Both the position numbers and the translations under genes were made by a program. 64,000 nucleotides of DNA from Stenotrophomonas maltophilia. GTDB taxonomy: Bacteria > Pseudomonadota > Gammaproteobacteria > Xanthomonadales > Xanthomonadaceae. The stretch is taken from contig NZ_LYVJ01000010.1 of the NCBI RefSeq assembly GCF_001676385.1, positions 124,001 to 188,000 of the forward strand, in the 5' to 3' direction. The notes below the pieces were generated by a model that saw only the letters and a list, made by a program, of their open reading frames with translations, made no database searches and was not told where the DNA came from. Shown piece by piece: positions 8,195 through 18,400 of this stretch (position 1 is the stretch's first letter; each line of letters begins with the position of its first letter).

Positions 8195-9426
8195 GCCTGC
8201 ACGCCAACGAGCCATCCTGTAGTCGCACCACTGCCGCCGTCCGTGCCGGCATCGATCGGGACACCGCGCACGGCGCGGTCACGCCACCGATCGTGCTGTC
8301 GTCGAACTTCAGCTTTGAAGGTTTCGGCAACAAGCGCCAGTACGACTACACGCGCAGTGGCAATCCCACCCGCGACCTGCTGGGTGAAGCGCTGGCCGAA
8401 CTGGAGGGCGGCGCCGGCGGCGTCATCACGGCGACCGGCATGGGCGCGATCAACCTGGTGCTGAACGCGCTGCTGCAACCGGGCGACACCCTGGTCGTGC
8501 CGCACGATGCGTACGGTGGCAGCTGGCGCCTGTTCAACGCACTGGCGAAGAAGGGGCATTTCGAGCTGGTCACCGCCGACCTGACCGATCCGCGTGCACT
8601 GGCCCAGGCCCTGGCCACCCAGCCGAAGCTGGTGCTGGTGGAAACGCCGTCCAACCCGCTGCTGCGCATCACCGACCTGCGCTTCGTCATCGATGCCGCG
8701 CACAAGGCCGGCGCACTCGTAGTGGTCGACAACACGTTCCTGTCGCCGGCCCTGCAGCAGCCGCTGTCGTTCGGTGCGGACCTGGTGCTGCATTCCACCA
8801 CCAAGTACATCAACGGCCACAGCGACGTGGTCGGCGGCGCGGTGGTCGCGCGCGATCCGGCACTGCACGAGCAGCTGGTGTGGTGGGGCAACGCACTGGG
8901 CCTGACCGGCTCGCCGTTCGATGCCTTCCTGACCCTGCGCGGCCTGCGCACGCTGGATGCGCGCCTGCGCGTGCACCAGGAGAACACCGCCTCGATCGTT
9001 GCCCTGCTGGACCAGCATCCGGCGGTCGGCACGGTGTACTACCCAGGCCTGGCCGATCATCCGGGCCATGCCATCGCTGCCCGCCAGCAAAGCGGCTTCG
9101 GCGCGATGCTGTCATTCGAACTGGCGCATTGCCCCGGCGATGATCCGCATGCGGCGGTGCGCGCGTTCGTTGATGGCCTGCGCTGTTTCACCCTGGCCGA
9201 ATCGCTGGGCGGCGTCGAGAGCCTGGTCGCGCATCCGGCCACCATGACCCATGCGGCGATGACCGCCGAAGCGCGTGTGGCGGCCGGCATCAGCGAGGGC
9301 CTGCTGCGGCTGTCGGTCGGCATCGAGGCCGAGCGTGACCTGCTGGCCGATCTGGGCGCGGCGCTGCAGCGTGCCGAAGCGGTGATTGATGCGGCCGCGC
9401 GCCGCAAACAGGTGGTGGACGCATGA
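8191..9426 (+). CDS. metB: Cystathionine gamma-synthase (MetB-type PLP enzyme)
   Basis: The 411-residue protein belongs to the Cys/Met metabolism PLP-dependent family. The cofactor lysine is K205 in HSTTKYINGHSD. Other landmarks are SGNPTRDLL, the GMGAINLVLNALL region and VETPSNPLLRITDL. It condenses acyl-homoserine from MetX with cysteine to give cystathionine; direct sulfhydrylation (MetZ-like) is possible, because these family members are hard to separate by sequence. It starts at the ATGA overlap with metX and ends at an ATGA overlap with hom. Confidence 0.88.
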   Translation: MSLHANEPSCSRTTAAVRAGIDRDTAHGAVTPPIVLSSNFSFEGFGNKRQYDYTRSGNPTRDLLGEALAELEGGAGGVITATGMGAINLVLNALLQPGDTLVVPHDAYGGSWRLFNALAKKGHFELVTADLTDPRALAQALATQPKLVLVETPSNPLLRITDLRFVIDAAHKAGALVVVDNTFLSPALQQPLSFGADLVLHSTTKYINGHSDVVGGAVVARDPALHEQLVWWGNALGLTGSPFDAFLTLRGLRTLDARLRVHQENTASIVALLDQHPAVGTVYYPGLADHPGHAIAARQQSGFGAMLSFELAHCPGDDPHAAVRAFVDGLRCFTLAESLGGVESLVAHPATMTHAAMTAEARVAAGISEGLLRLSVGIEAERDLLADLGAALQRAEAVIDAAARRKQVVDA

Positions 9427-10490
9427 GCGCGCTTGCCGCTGAAATTCCCGTGCCTGGTGCAGGGCGCCTGGCGCTGCTTGGCACCGGCACGGTGGGCTCG
9501 GCCTTCGTGCAGCGCTACCAGGCGTTGCAGGCACGCGGGCTGGAGCTGCCCAGCGTGCAGTGGCTGGCCAATTCGCGCACCGCACTGGCGATCGATCGCG
9601 ACCTGGCGTTGCCGCTGGAGCTGGCGCGGCGTGCACCGCGCGACGGCCTCGGTTCGCCGCCCTGGGCCGGCGCCGAAGGACTGGAGCGTGGCGACGTGGT
9701 GGTTGATGCCACCGCCAGCGAAGACGTGGCCGCACGTCACGTGCAGTGGCTGGCGCGGGGCGTGCACGTGGTGACGGCCAACAAGCTGGGCCGTGGTGCG
9801 CAGCTGGCACGCGCGCAGGCCATTGCGGAGAGCTGTGCCGACAGTGGTGCGCGCTATGGCGACAGCGCCACCGTCGGTGCCGGGCTGCCGCTGCTGAGCA
9901 GCCTGCGCGCACTGGTGGCCGGTGGTGATCACATCCATGCGATCGAGGGCGTGCTGTCCGGTTCGCTGGCGTGGCTGTTCCATCGCTATGACGGCCGGTC
10001 GCCGTTCTCGGCGGCGGTGCGCGAGGCGTTGGCGGCCGGCTACACCGAACCGGATCCGCGCCTGGATCTGTCCGGCGAGGATGTGCGCCGCAAACTGCTG
10101 ATCCTGGCCCGCAGCAGTGGGCTGGCGTTGGATGCTGCGCAGGTGCAGGTGGATTCGCTGGTACCTGATGCGCTGGCAGCGTTGCCGTTGCCGGGCGCAC
10201 TGGCTGCGCTGGAACAACTGGATGCGCCGCTGCAGGCGCGTTGGCAGCAGGCGCACGCCAATGGTCGCGTGCTGCGCTTCGTCGGCCGCGTCGACGGCGA
10301 GGGCGCGCAGGTGGGACTGCGCGAGTTGCCGGCCGACCATCCCTTGGCGCAGGGGGCGGGTACCGACAACCGCGTGGCCATCCACAGTGATCGCTATCAG
10401 CGCCAGCCCTTGTTGATCCAGGGACCGGGCGCGGGCGCGGAAGTGACCGCCGCCGCGCTGCTGGATGATGTGCTGCGGATCGTCGGCTGA
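9423..10490 (+). CDS. hom: Monofunctional homoserine dehydrogenase without ACT domain
   Basis: At 355 residues this is a short homoserine dehydrogenase. It has an N-terminal Rossmann motif GTGTVGSAF (about 19-27), a HVVTANK segment that contains the conserved lysine, and the catalytic-domain block YGDSATVGAGLPLLSSL. It reduces aspartate semialdehyde to homoserine. It lacks the C-terminal ACT domain used for threonine feedback, so control may rest on the upstream S-box. It is the last gene of the metX-metB-hom operon. A second, feedback-regulated aspartokinase-homoserine dehydrogenase probably lies elsewhere; that is inference. Confidence 0.9.
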   Translation: MSALAAEIPVPGAGRLALLGTGTVGSAFVQRYQALQARGLELPSVQWLANSRTALAIDRDLALPLELARRAPRDGLGSPPWAGAEGLERGDVVVDATASEDVAARHVQWLARGVHVVTANKLGRGAQLARAQAIAESCADSGARYGDSATVGAGLPLLSSLRALVAGGDHIHAIEGVLSGSLAWLFHRYDGRSPFSAAVREALAAGYTEPDPRLDLSGEDVRRKLLILARSSGLALDAAQVQVDSLVPDALAALPLPGALAALEQLDAPLQARWQQAHANGRVLRFVGRVDGEGAQVGLRELPADHPLAQGAGTDNRVAIHSDRYQRQPLLIQGPGAGAEVTAAALLDDVLRIVG

Positions 10491-10503
10491 TCGCATTGTT
10501 CCT

Positions 10504-10581
10504 GTAGAGCCGAACCCATGCTCGGCTCATCCCGCAGGAGGGGATCTGGCCAGAAGCAGCCGGGCATGGGCTCGGCTCTAC
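10504..10581. repeat. SMAG (GTAG-type) repeat dimer
   Basis: Two inverted copies of the GTAGAGCCGAGC...GCTCGGCT palindrome, 78 bases in all, lie between the convergent hom and hydrolase genes. The position suits a bidirectional 3' end structure. Confidence 0.9.
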
Positions 10582-10598
10582 AGGAGCACGCCTGCCGG

Positions 10599-11594
10599 TC
10601 AGCGCGACTTCAAGGACCTCAGCAACGCGCTGTTGAACTGCTCCGGGTCCTGCACCTGCGGCGAATGGCCCAGCTCGGCGAACTCGACCAGCACGGCCCC
10701 GGGAATCGCTGCCGCCGCTGCCTTGCCGAGTGCCGGATAGTTGCCCAGCGTCGCCTTCACCGCAGGCGGCGCCAGGTCGCGGCCGATCGCGGTGCGGTCC
10801 CTTTGGCCGATGAACAGCGTGGTCGGCACCTGCAGGTTCTTCAGTTCGTAAACCACTGGCTGGTTGAACACCATGTCCGACGCCAGTGCCTGGCTCCATG
10901 CGACCGCCTGCCTGCCGGGGCCTTCGTACATGCCCGACTGCATCCGTGCCCATGTCTCGTAGGCGGGCTTCCATTTGCCGTCGTAGTAGACGTCCAGCTG
11001 GTAGCGGCGGATGGTGTCGTAGCTGACCTTCATTTCGCCGGCGTACCATGTGTCCACGCTGCGCCAGGGTACGCCCAGCGCCTTCCAGTCTTCCAGCCCG
11101 ATCGGGTTCACCAGCGACAGGCTGCGCAGGTCCTGCGGGAACATCAGCGCGTAGCGCACTGCCAGCATGCCGCCCATCGAGTGGCCCACCAGGTGGACCG
11201 GCACGTCACCCAGCTGCAGTTGCTGCAGCAGGGCGTGGGTGTTGGCGGCCAGCTGGGCGAACGTGTACTGGTAGCGCTCCGGCTTGCTGGACTTGCAGAA
11301 GCCGACCTGGTCCGGTGCGATCACCCGGTAGCCGGCCGCGACGAGCGGCTGGATCGATGCCTTCCAGGTCGCCGCACAGAAGTTCTTGCCGTGCAGCAGT
11401 ACCACCACGCCGATGGGCGGGTCTTTTGGCGCGATGTCCAGGTAGGCCATCTCCAGGGGTTGGCGCTGCGATTCCAGCGCGAAGGTCTTCACCGGATGGC
11501 CGTAATCGAAACCCTCCAGCCGTGGCCCGTAGGCCGGGGCGGCCAGGGCCGACAGCGGAAGGCAGGCAAGCAGGGCGGCAGCGATCACGCGCAT
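10599..11594 (-). CDS. Secreted alpha/beta hydrolase
   Basis: The 331-residue product begins with a signal peptide (about 19 residues, cleavage after ALA). The alpha/beta hydrolase fold is clear: oxyanion motif LLHGKNF (about 66-72), nucleophile S139 in VGHSMGGM, and the C-terminal histidine in FAELGHSPQVQDP. It is probably a periplasmic esterase or other ester/amide hydrolase; the substrate is unknown. It stands alone between two SMAG repeats. The ATG at 11594 has a GGAG-rich stretch upstream. Confidence 0.85.
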   Translation of the reverse strand: MRVIAAALLACLPLSALAAPAYGPRLEGFDYGHPVKTFALESQRQPLEMAYLDIAPKDPPIGVVVLLHGKNFCAATWKASIQPLVAAGYRVIAPDQVGFCKSSKPERYQYTFAQLAANTHALLQQLQLGDVPVHLVGHSMGGMLAVRYALMFPQDLRSLSLVNPIGLEDWKALGVPWRSVDTWYAGEMKVSYDTIRRYQLDVYYDGKWKPAYETWARMQSGMYEGPGRQAVAWSQALASDMVFNQPVVYELKNLQVPTTLFIGQRDRTAIGRDLAPPAVKATLGNYPALGKAAAAAIPGAVLVEFAELGHSPQVQDPEQFNSALLRSLKSR

Positions 11595-11653
11595 GGCGAA
11601 CTCCAGGGCGAGGGAGCTCCGAGCCTAACCGGAACGCGGTGACGGTGCCTGGT

Positions 11654-11681
11654 GTAGAGCCGAGCATGGGCTCGGCTCTAC
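11654..11681. repeat. SMAG (GTAG-type) repeat monomer
   Basis: A single 28-base palindrome of the GTAGAGCCGAGC family lies between the hydrolase start and the sdaA stop, three bases from the latter. Confidence 0.9.
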
Positions 11682-11684
11682 AAC

Positions 11685-13067
11685 TCAGCACTCGATGACG
11701 TTCACCGCCAGGCCGCCGCGGCTGGTTTCCTTGTACTTGTCCTGCATGTCGCGACCGGTGTCGCGCATGGTCTTGATGACCTTGTCCAGCGACACCTTGT
11801 GCTTGCCGTCGCCACGCATCGCCATGCGCGAGGCATTGATCGCCTTCACCGCGCCCATCGCGTTGCGCTCGATGCAGGGGATCTGCACCAGGCCGCCGAT
11901 CGGGTCGCAGGTCAGGCCCAGGTTGTGCTCCATGCCGATTTCCGCCGCGTTTTCGATCTGGCTCGGGTTGCCACCAAGCGCCGCGACCAGGCCGCCGGCC
12001 GCCATCGAGCAGGCCACGCCAACCTCGCCCTGGCAGCCCACTTCGGCACCGGAGATCGAGGCATTTTCCTTGTAGAGGATGCCGATTGCCGCCGAGGTCA
12101 GCAGGAAGTCGAACACGCGCTGCTCGTTCGCGCCGGGGCAGAAGCGATCGAAGTAATGCAGCACTGCGGGCAGCACGCCGGCCGCACCGTTGGTTGGCGC
12201 GGTCACCACGCGGCCACCGGCAGCGTTCTCCTCATTCACGGCCAGCGCGTACAGGTTGACCCAGTCCAGCGTGGTCAGCGGGTCGCGCATTGCCGCTTCG
12301 GGCTTCGACGACAGTTCGCGGTACAGTGCCGGTGCACGACGACCGACCTTCAGTCCACCCGGAAGCACGCCCTCCTCGCGGATGCCGCGTGCCACGCACG
12401 ACTGCATCGCGCTCCAGATTTCGCGCAGCTTCCCGCGGATCTCGTCTTCGCTGCGCCAGCACTTCTCGTTCTCGAACATCAGCTGGGCGATGCTCAATCC
12501 GCTGCGCGCGGTCTGTGCCAGCAGCTCGTCGCCGCTCTTGAACGGGTAGGGCAGCGGCGTTTCGTCGGGCACGATGCGGTCATCGGCTGCATCGTCCTGG
12601 TTGACCACGAAGCCGCCACCGACGGAGTAGTAATCGCGGGTGGCGATCACTTCGTCGTCGGCGTTGTACGCGGTGAAGCGCATGCCGTTGGTGTGGTAGG
12701 GCAGCTTCTGGCGCTTGTTCATGCCGAGGTCGCGCTTCTCGTCGAACGCGATCTTGTGCTGGCCCATCAGCTGGAGGCGCTTGCTGCTGCGGATGCGCTC
12801 CAGGGTGGCCGGGATGATGTCCGGGTCGATCAGGTTCGGCCGCTGGCCCTCCAGGCCCAGCAGGATCGCCTTGTCCGTACCATGGCCGCGGCCGGTCAGC
12901 GCCAGCGAACCATAGACATCGGCGCGGATGCGGGCGACCTCGTGCAGCCGGCCCGGGTCCAGCAACCAGCGGTGGATGAATCGCTCGGCGGCCTTCATCG
13001 GCCCGACGGTGTGCGAGGAACTCGGGCCAATGCCGATCTTGAAAACGTCGAACGTGCTGACAGCCAT
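11685..13067 (-). CDS. sdaA: L-serine ammonia-lyase (serine dehydratase)
   Basis: This 460-residue protein is a single-chain, iron-sulfur L-serine dehydratase that converts serine to pyruvate and ammonia. It shows the N-terminal [17 protein letters not shown] motif, the central [16 protein letters not shown] block, and cluster cysteines in [20 protein letters not shown] and the C-terminal tail VIEC. The start MAVSTFD at 13067 gives the family length; an upstream in-frame ATG at 13094 would add nine unsupported residues. The gene is divergent from the glutaredoxin-like gene, 99 bases away. Confidence 0.95.
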   Translation of the reverse strand: MAVSTFDVFKIGIGPSSSHTVGPMKAAERFIHRWLLDPGRLHEVARIRADVYGSLALTGRGHGTDKAILLGLEGQRPNLIDPDIIPATLERIRSSKRLQLMGQHKIAFDEKRDLGMNKRQKLPYHTNGMRFTAYNADDEVIATRDYYSVGGGFVVNQDDAADDRIVPDETPLPYPFKSGDELLAQTARSGLSIAQLMFENEKCWRSEDEIRGKLREIWSAMQSCVARGIREEGVLPGGLKVGRRAPALYRELSSKPEAAMRDPLTTLDWVNLYALAVNEENAAGGRVVTAPTNGAAGVLPAVLHYFDRFCPGANEQRVFDFLLTSAAIGILYKENASISGAEVGCQGEVGVACSMAAGGLVAALGGNPSQIENAAEIGMEHNLGLTCDPIGGLVQIPCIERNAMGAVKAINASRMAMRGDGKHKVSLDKVIKTMRDTGRDMQDKYKETSRGGLAVNVIEC

Positions 13068-13166
13068 GGATGCCAAACTGCGGGTACCGGACAAGCCGCT
13101 ATTCTAGCGGCTTGCCGGGCCACTCGATGGCTGCGGCGCAGCATTCGGGCCAAGGGAGCAAAAACG

Positions 13167-13400
13167 GTGTTGACCCTGTTCCAGCGTGACGACTGCCACC
13201 TGTGCGACATGGCACTGGCCGAGCTGGCCAAGGCGCGCGCGCCGGAATTCGACTCGGTGTTCCTGGACGACCAGCCTGCGCTGGAAGCCCGCTATGGCGC
13301 GCGGGTGCCGGTGCTGCGTGACGAGCGCGGCGACCGCGAGCTGGACTGGCCGTTCGACGCGGCGACGGTGCAGGCCTGGCTGGCTGAAAGCCCACTGTAG
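13167..13400 (+). CDS. Glutaredoxin-like (DUF836) protein
   Basis: This small 77-residue thioredoxin-fold protein has a CHLC redox motif at residues 10-13 near the N-terminus and the cis-proline segment RVPVLRD in the middle. It matches the DUF836/glutaredoxin-like family; the redox partner is unknown. The start is GTG at 13167 with GGGAG eight bases upstream. The stop codon TAG (13398-13400) is part of the GTAG head of the adjoining SMAG repeat, so the last residues were set by repeat insertion. Confidence 0.8.
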   Translation: MLTLFQRDDCHLCDMALAELAKARAPEFDSVFLDDQPALEARYGARVPVLRDERGDRELDWPFDAATVQAWLAESPL

Positions 13401-13468
13401 AGCCGGGCCACGCCCGGCCGAAGCGCGCATCGCAACCTGGACAGCAGCCGAGCATGGCTCGGCTCTAC
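13397..13468. repeat. SMAG repeat dimer overlapping a stop codon
   Basis: Two inverted GTAG-type palindromes about 72 bases long. The first GTAG gives the TAG stop of the glutaredoxin-like gene. The repeat separates that gene from the convergent yceI. Confidence 0.88.
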
Positions 13469-13506
13469 AGGATGCGGCCGGGGCAGTACCCCCGGCCCGT
13501 TGTTGC

Positions 13507-14079
13507 TCACTTGGCGTTGAACTTCACGATCGTGCTGATCGCGGTTTCGTCCGGAATCGTCTTGGTGTCGGCCCAGTCGCCGCCGCCGACGCCGAAGTCC
13601 AGGCGCTTGACCGTGGCCTTTCCTGTCAGGACCGGCTGCGCGCCCGGCTTCCAGGTGAAGGTCAGGGTGACCGGCTTGCTGACCCCGCGCAGCTCCAGCG
13701 TACCGTCCGCGGCGAACTGATCATTGCCGAGCGCACGGAAACCCTTGGCGGTATAGCGCGCGGTAGCGAACTTGCTGACATTGAAGAAGTCTGCCCCCTG
13801 CAGGGTCGAGTCACGGTCGCTGTTGCCGCTCTTGGCGCCGGCCAGCGGGATCACCACGTCCAGCGAGCCGGCGGAGGGGTTGGCCGGGTCGAAGCTGAGC
13901 TTGGTCGCAAAGCCCGGAAAGCTGCCGGTAAACACTTCGCCGTCGTACTTGGTGGCAAACACCAGGATGGAACCAGCGCCGGGGGCCTGCGCGTAGTCGG
14001 CGGCGAGCGCCGGGGCGGTTGCCAGCATGCCGGCCAGGGCGGTGGCCACGGCGGCCGGAGTGGTCAGTTTCAGCTTCAT
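13507..14079 (-). CDS. YceI-family periplasmic protein (copy 1)
   Basis: The 190-residue protein has a signal peptide (about 26 residues, ALA-ADYAQ) and the YceI lipocalin-like beta-barrel. Visible blocks are FATKLSFDPANPSAGSLDV, a mid-domain DSTLQGADFFNVSKFATA and the C-terminal DETAISTIVKFNAK. YceI proteins bind isoprenoid or quinone-like lipids. It is the last gene of a three-gene operon and starts three bases after the end of the cytochrome b561 gene, which may reflect electron-carrier handling with that membrane cytochrome. Confidence 0.9.
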   Translation of the reverse strand: MKLKLTTPAAVATALAGMLATAPALAADYAQAPGAGSILVFATKYDGEVFTGSFPGFATKLSFDPANPSAGSLDVVIPLAGAKSGNSDRDSTLQGADFFNVSKFATARYTAKGFRALGNDQFAADGTLELRGVSKPVTLTFTWKPGAQPVLTGKATVKRLDFGVGGGDWADTKTIPDETAISTIVKFNAK

Positions 14080-14082
14080 CGG

Positions 14083-14655
14083 TCAGTCCTTCTGAGGGGA
14101 GGCGAGCCAGCCGCGCGGCAACATGCGGGACAACGTTGCGTCGCGCTGGAACAGGTGGTGGTAGAAGGCGGCACCGGCATGGGCCAGGACCACCGCGATC
14201 AACAGCCAGAAGCCGTACTCATGGAGGGCATGGGACACCGCCACGACCTGCGGGTCCGGGGCGCTCAGCTTGGGCACGTCGACCAGGCCGAACCAGCGGA
14301 ACGGGCGCAGGCCGCTGGCCGAATCGTACAGCCAGCCCGACAGCGGAATGGCGAACATCAGCACATACAGCAGCACGTGGGTGGCACTGGCGATGCGTTC
14401 CTGCCAGCCAGGCACGCCGGGCACCGGTTTCGGGGCTCCGGCGTACAGGCGCCAGCCGAGACGGAACAGCACCAGCGCCAGCACGGTGATGCCGATCGAC
14501 TTGTGCGCGGTGTAGACCCAGAAGTACTTGGGCGTCCTGGGCAGTTCATCCATGGTCAGGCCGACCACGCCAAGGGCGAGGATCAGCACTGCGATCAACC
14601 AATGCAGGGTCTGGCTGACACTTCCCCAGGCGGCGGGGGTGTTCTTGGCGGTCAT
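14083..14655 (-). CDS. Cytochrome b561-family membrane protein
   Basis: The 190-residue protein has four transmembrane helices with histidines placed as in CybB-type cytochromes b561: QTLHWLIAV (about 18), YTAHKSIG, the ATHVLLYVLMF helix and an AHAGAAFYHH segment near the end. It should bind two haems b and move electrons between quinol and a superoxide- or quinone-type acceptor. The frame runs further upstream, but MTAKNTPAAW at 14655 is the fitting start. It sits between two yceI genes (gaps of 10 and 3 bases). Confidence 0.88.
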   Translation of the reverse strand: MTAKNTPAAWGSVSQTLHWLIAVLILALGVVGLTMDELPRTPKYFWVYTAHKSIGITVLALVLFRLGWRLYAGAPKPVPGVPGWQERIASATHVLLYVLMFAIPLSGWLYDSASGLRPFRWFGLVDVPKLSAPDPQVVAVSHALHEYGFWLLIAVVLAHAGAAFYHHLFQRDATLSRMLPRGWLASPQKD

Positions 14656-14665
14656 GCGGGGTCCT

Positions 14666-15304
14666 CTAGCGGGCCGTCTTGGGGTTGGAGCGGGAAGCGG
14701 GGGCGGGGGGTCCCGGCGCATCGCTGCGCTCAAGGGTGGCTTCAGCCTCGATCCGCAGCTGTACCGCGTCACCGATGACGCCGGGCCAGGCGGTGATGCC
14801 GAACGCGCGCCGGCTCAGTGTGGTGCTGGCGGAAAAGCCGGCGGTGCGCCGGAAAGGAGGGAGCGGGTAGCGCTTGATGGCGTTGAGCGTCACGTCCAGC
14901 GTGATTTCCTGGCTGACCCCGCGCAGGGTGAGGGTGCCGATGACGCGGGCATGCCGGTCATCGATCGGTTCGACCCGGGTGGAGACGAATCGCGCGCTGG
15001 GGAAACGCTCGCCGTCGAGCAGGCTGCGGGCCAGCGTGGCCTGGTTCCATTGGGGATCGCCAAGGTCCAATCGCGACACGGGCACCTCGACGTCGAGACT
15101 GGCTTCGCGCCAGTTGTCGGGATCGAACTGCAGGCGGCCTTCACTCCCGGACACCGTGCCCATGGCCTGCGAGTAGCCCGCGTGGTCGATGGTGAACAGC
15201 ACCCGCGTATGCACCGGATCGAGACGATATGCCTCTGCAGCCGCCCAGGAGGGATCGGTGGCGAGCAGCATCGGCAGCAGGGCCAGGGCCAGGCGGGGAC
15301 GCAT
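14666..15304 (-). CDS. YceI-family periplasmic protein (copy 2)
   Basis: This second YceI homologue is 212 residues long, with a signal peptide (MRPRLALALLPMLLATDPSW, cleavage near AAA). The YceI fold shows in YRLDPVHTRVLFTIDHAGYS, LDVEVPVSRLDLGD and FPSARFVSTRVEP. It is the first gene of the yceI-cytochrome b561-yceI operon. The two YceI copies differ clearly in sequence, so they may carry different lipophilic ligands. Its C-terminal tail (GPPAPASRSNPKTAR) is extra and probably disordered. Confidence 0.88.
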   Translation of the reverse strand: MRPRLALALLPMLLATDPSWAAAEAYRLDPVHTRVLFTIDHAGYSQAMGTVSGSEGRLQFDPDNWREASLDVEVPVSRLDLGDPQWNQATLARSLLDGERFPSARFVSTRVEPIDDRHARVIGTLTLRGVSQEITLDVTLNAIKRYPLPPFRRTAGFSASTTLSRRAFGITAWPGVIGDAVQLRIEAEATLERSDAPGPPAPASRSNPKTAR

Positions 15305-15467
15305 CGATGGCGGGCTCCGGAACGGGGACACTGCGATCATACGCACAGGTCCCCGACAACGCTGCGTGCATGGCTGCAACAGTTCGTGGTGGGATGTGCA
15401 GGGAAACAGGCTGTTGCAGCCGGGGCTCCCCCCTGTGTGACAATCAGGGCAGGACAGGGGGTTCAGG

Positions 15468-18400
15468 ATGACGATTGGCTGGCGCCTGGGGTGCCGATGC
15501 ATCTGGGCGGGACTGCTGCTGCTGGCCGCTGCTGCGGCGGCTGCCAGCGTGGACATGGCCGAAACACCGCGCTTGCGCCGGTTTGGTGCCGCCGAAGGCA
15601 TGCCGTCGCGGACGGTGCTGGCCCTGGCGGAGGACCGCCAGGGGCATGTCTGGGCGGCCACCGATGGCGGCCTGGTGCGCTACGACGGCGCAGGCCTGCG
15701 GGTCTGGGAGCACGATCCGCAACAGCCGGGTTCGCTGCCGGGCAACGAGATCGAGACCCTGCTCGTCGATCCGCTGGACCGCGTATGGGTCGGAATCAAC
15801 GGCAAGGGCCTGGCACGGCTCGATGCGGACCGCGCGCGCTTCAGGACGTTCGATGCGTTCAACGGCGTGCACATGGGCGAGGTGTGGACGCTGGCCTACA
15901 CCGACGACGCATTGTGGATCGGCACCAGCGCCCGCGGCGTCTGCCGCCTGGATGAGGACGGCAGCCTGCGCTTCTTCAGGCATGACCCGGCCCGGCCCGG
16001 CGGGTTGCCCAGCAACACCATCTTCAGCAGCCTGGTCGACACGAAGGGACGCCTGTGGATCGGCACCGAAGCCGGGGTGGCGCGGTGGAACGGCCAAGGA
16101 TTCGAGCCCGTGGCACCCCGCGAACTGGGCCAGCTGAGCGTGCTGCGGCTGAGCCGCGATCCGGATGGGTCGATCTGGGTCGGTAGCCAGAATGACGGCC
16201 TGTACCGTGTCGACCCGGAGGATCGGGTCAGTCGCCCGCGATGGGCCGACAGTGCTCGGCTGCGCTCAGCGCTGGTGCTGGCTGATCGTCAGGGAGGTTA
16301 CTGGGTGGGGATGTCCGAAGGCCTGCTGCGCGGTGACGCCAGCGCGCTGCGCCGGCTCGACGGTGATCGCGGCAGTGGTTTTCTGACGGCACACAGCGGT
16401 GTGCTTGATCTGCTGCAGGACCATGAAGGAGGGCTGTGGGTGGCCCTGCTGACCCAGGGGCTGGCCTACCTGCCGCCCGACTGGCGCCGCTTCTCGATCT
16501 GGAACCAGCTGGACGGCAAGCCGCTGGACAGCCAGTACCTGCTGAGTGCGGCCAGCGATGGCCGGAACTACTACGTGGGTTCGGCGCACGGCGTGTACCA
16601 GCTGGATGCGCAGGGCACGCTGCGGCTGCTGGCCAGTGAGCGCGAGATCGGCAATGGTGCGGTGTGGTCGGTGTTGCCGCGGCCGGGCGGGCGCCTGTGG
16701 CTGGGGCGCGCCGGTCGCCTGAGCGTGTACGACCCCGCCACCCGTGCGCTGAACGACTGGCACCTCGACGGTGGCGCCGACCTGCGCCAGCGCATCGACC
16801 TGATGCGGCAGGCGCCCGACGGCACGGTGTGGCTTTCGGTGATGAACCTTGGACTGCAGCAACGAAATGCGGACGGCCGCCTGCTGCGCAGCTACCCGCT
16901 GGATGATTTCCACGAAGCCACCGATGCGCCTGTCGAGCAGATCCGTTTCGATGCCCTGGGCAAGCCCTGGATTGTCGGGAACATGGGGGTCTGGCGCGAA
17001 CAGGCCGGGCGCTTCGAGGCCATACCGGGCGTTTCGCGCGGGCCCATCTTCGACCTGGCCTGGATTGATCCGCAACAGCTCTGGCTGGCCCGGCAAGGGG
17101 CGTTCGAGCGCTACCAGTGGAACGGCACCAGCCTGCACCTGGTCCAGCGCATCGATGGAAGCGCCGGCGTGCCTCCGGTCAGCATGGGCGGGCTGGCGCT
17201 GGCTGACGATGGCCGCCTGTGGGCAACCACGCCGCGCGGGCTGCTGCGCTGGGATCCCGGCGCACGCCGCCTGCAGCAGTTCAACGAACGCAACGGCCTG
17301 CCCGACGCCGAATTCACCGGCCGGCCGCCAGCGGTGAATGCCGACGGTCGCGTGCTGGCGGTCGCGCAGTCCGGGCTGGTCGCGTTCGACGTGAACGCCG
17401 CCGATGTCGTGCTGCCGCCCTCGTCGCTGGTGATCACCGATGTACGCGTACGCCGCGAGGATGCCCGCGGCTGGCAACCCCTGCCGATCACCGGGACGCT
17501 GTTGCTGGGGCCCGATGATCGCGACCTGCAGATCAATGCGCGGTTGCTGTCCTATGCAAACCCGCAGGGCAACCGTTACCGCTTCCGGGTGCAGGGTTAT
17601 GACCAGGACTGGGTGGAGCAGGGCAGTGACGGGCAACGCACGTTGTCGCGGCTGCCGACGGGCCGTTATGTCATCGAAGTGCAGGCGGCGACGGCCAATG
17701 GCACATGGACCCCTGCGCAGACGCTGCACGCGAAAGTGCTGCCGCCGTGGTGGCGCAGCGGCATGGCGATCTTTGGTTACCTGCTGATCGGTTCCCTGCT
17801 GCTGCTCACCCTGGCATGGTCGATCCGGGCGCGCCTGCGCCGCCGCCAGCAATGGCAGTTGACCGTGCACAAGCAACGGCTGGCCGAGCAGGCTTCGCAG
17901 GCCAAGAGTCGCTTCCTGGCCACGCTGGGCCACGAGGTGCGCACGCCGATGACCGGGGTGCTTGGCATGAGCGAGTTGCTGCTGGCGACGCCACTGGATC
18001 CGGTGCAGCGCAGCTATGCCGGCTCGATCCAGCAGGCCGGCAGCCACCTGCTGCGGCTGGTGAATGATGCGCTCGACCTGGCCCGCATCGAAGCGGGCCG
18101 CCTGGAGCTGGATCTGCGCCCGTTCGACCTGGTTGGCCTGCTCGACCAGGTACAGTCGCTCATGCAGCCGATGGCGGCGCAGCGCCACCTGGACTTCCAG
18201 CGGGGTGATGATCCGCCGGGGCCGGTCAGCGTAAGCGGCGATGAGATGCGTGTGCGCCAGATCCTGCTCAACCTCCTCGGCAATGCGATCAAGTTCACCG
18301 AGCGTGGCCATGTCGGCCTGGCCGTGCAGCTGGATGAGAAGGGGGCGGGACTTTGCTTCGAGGTGCATGACAGTGGCCCGGGCATCAGCGCCGAACAGCA

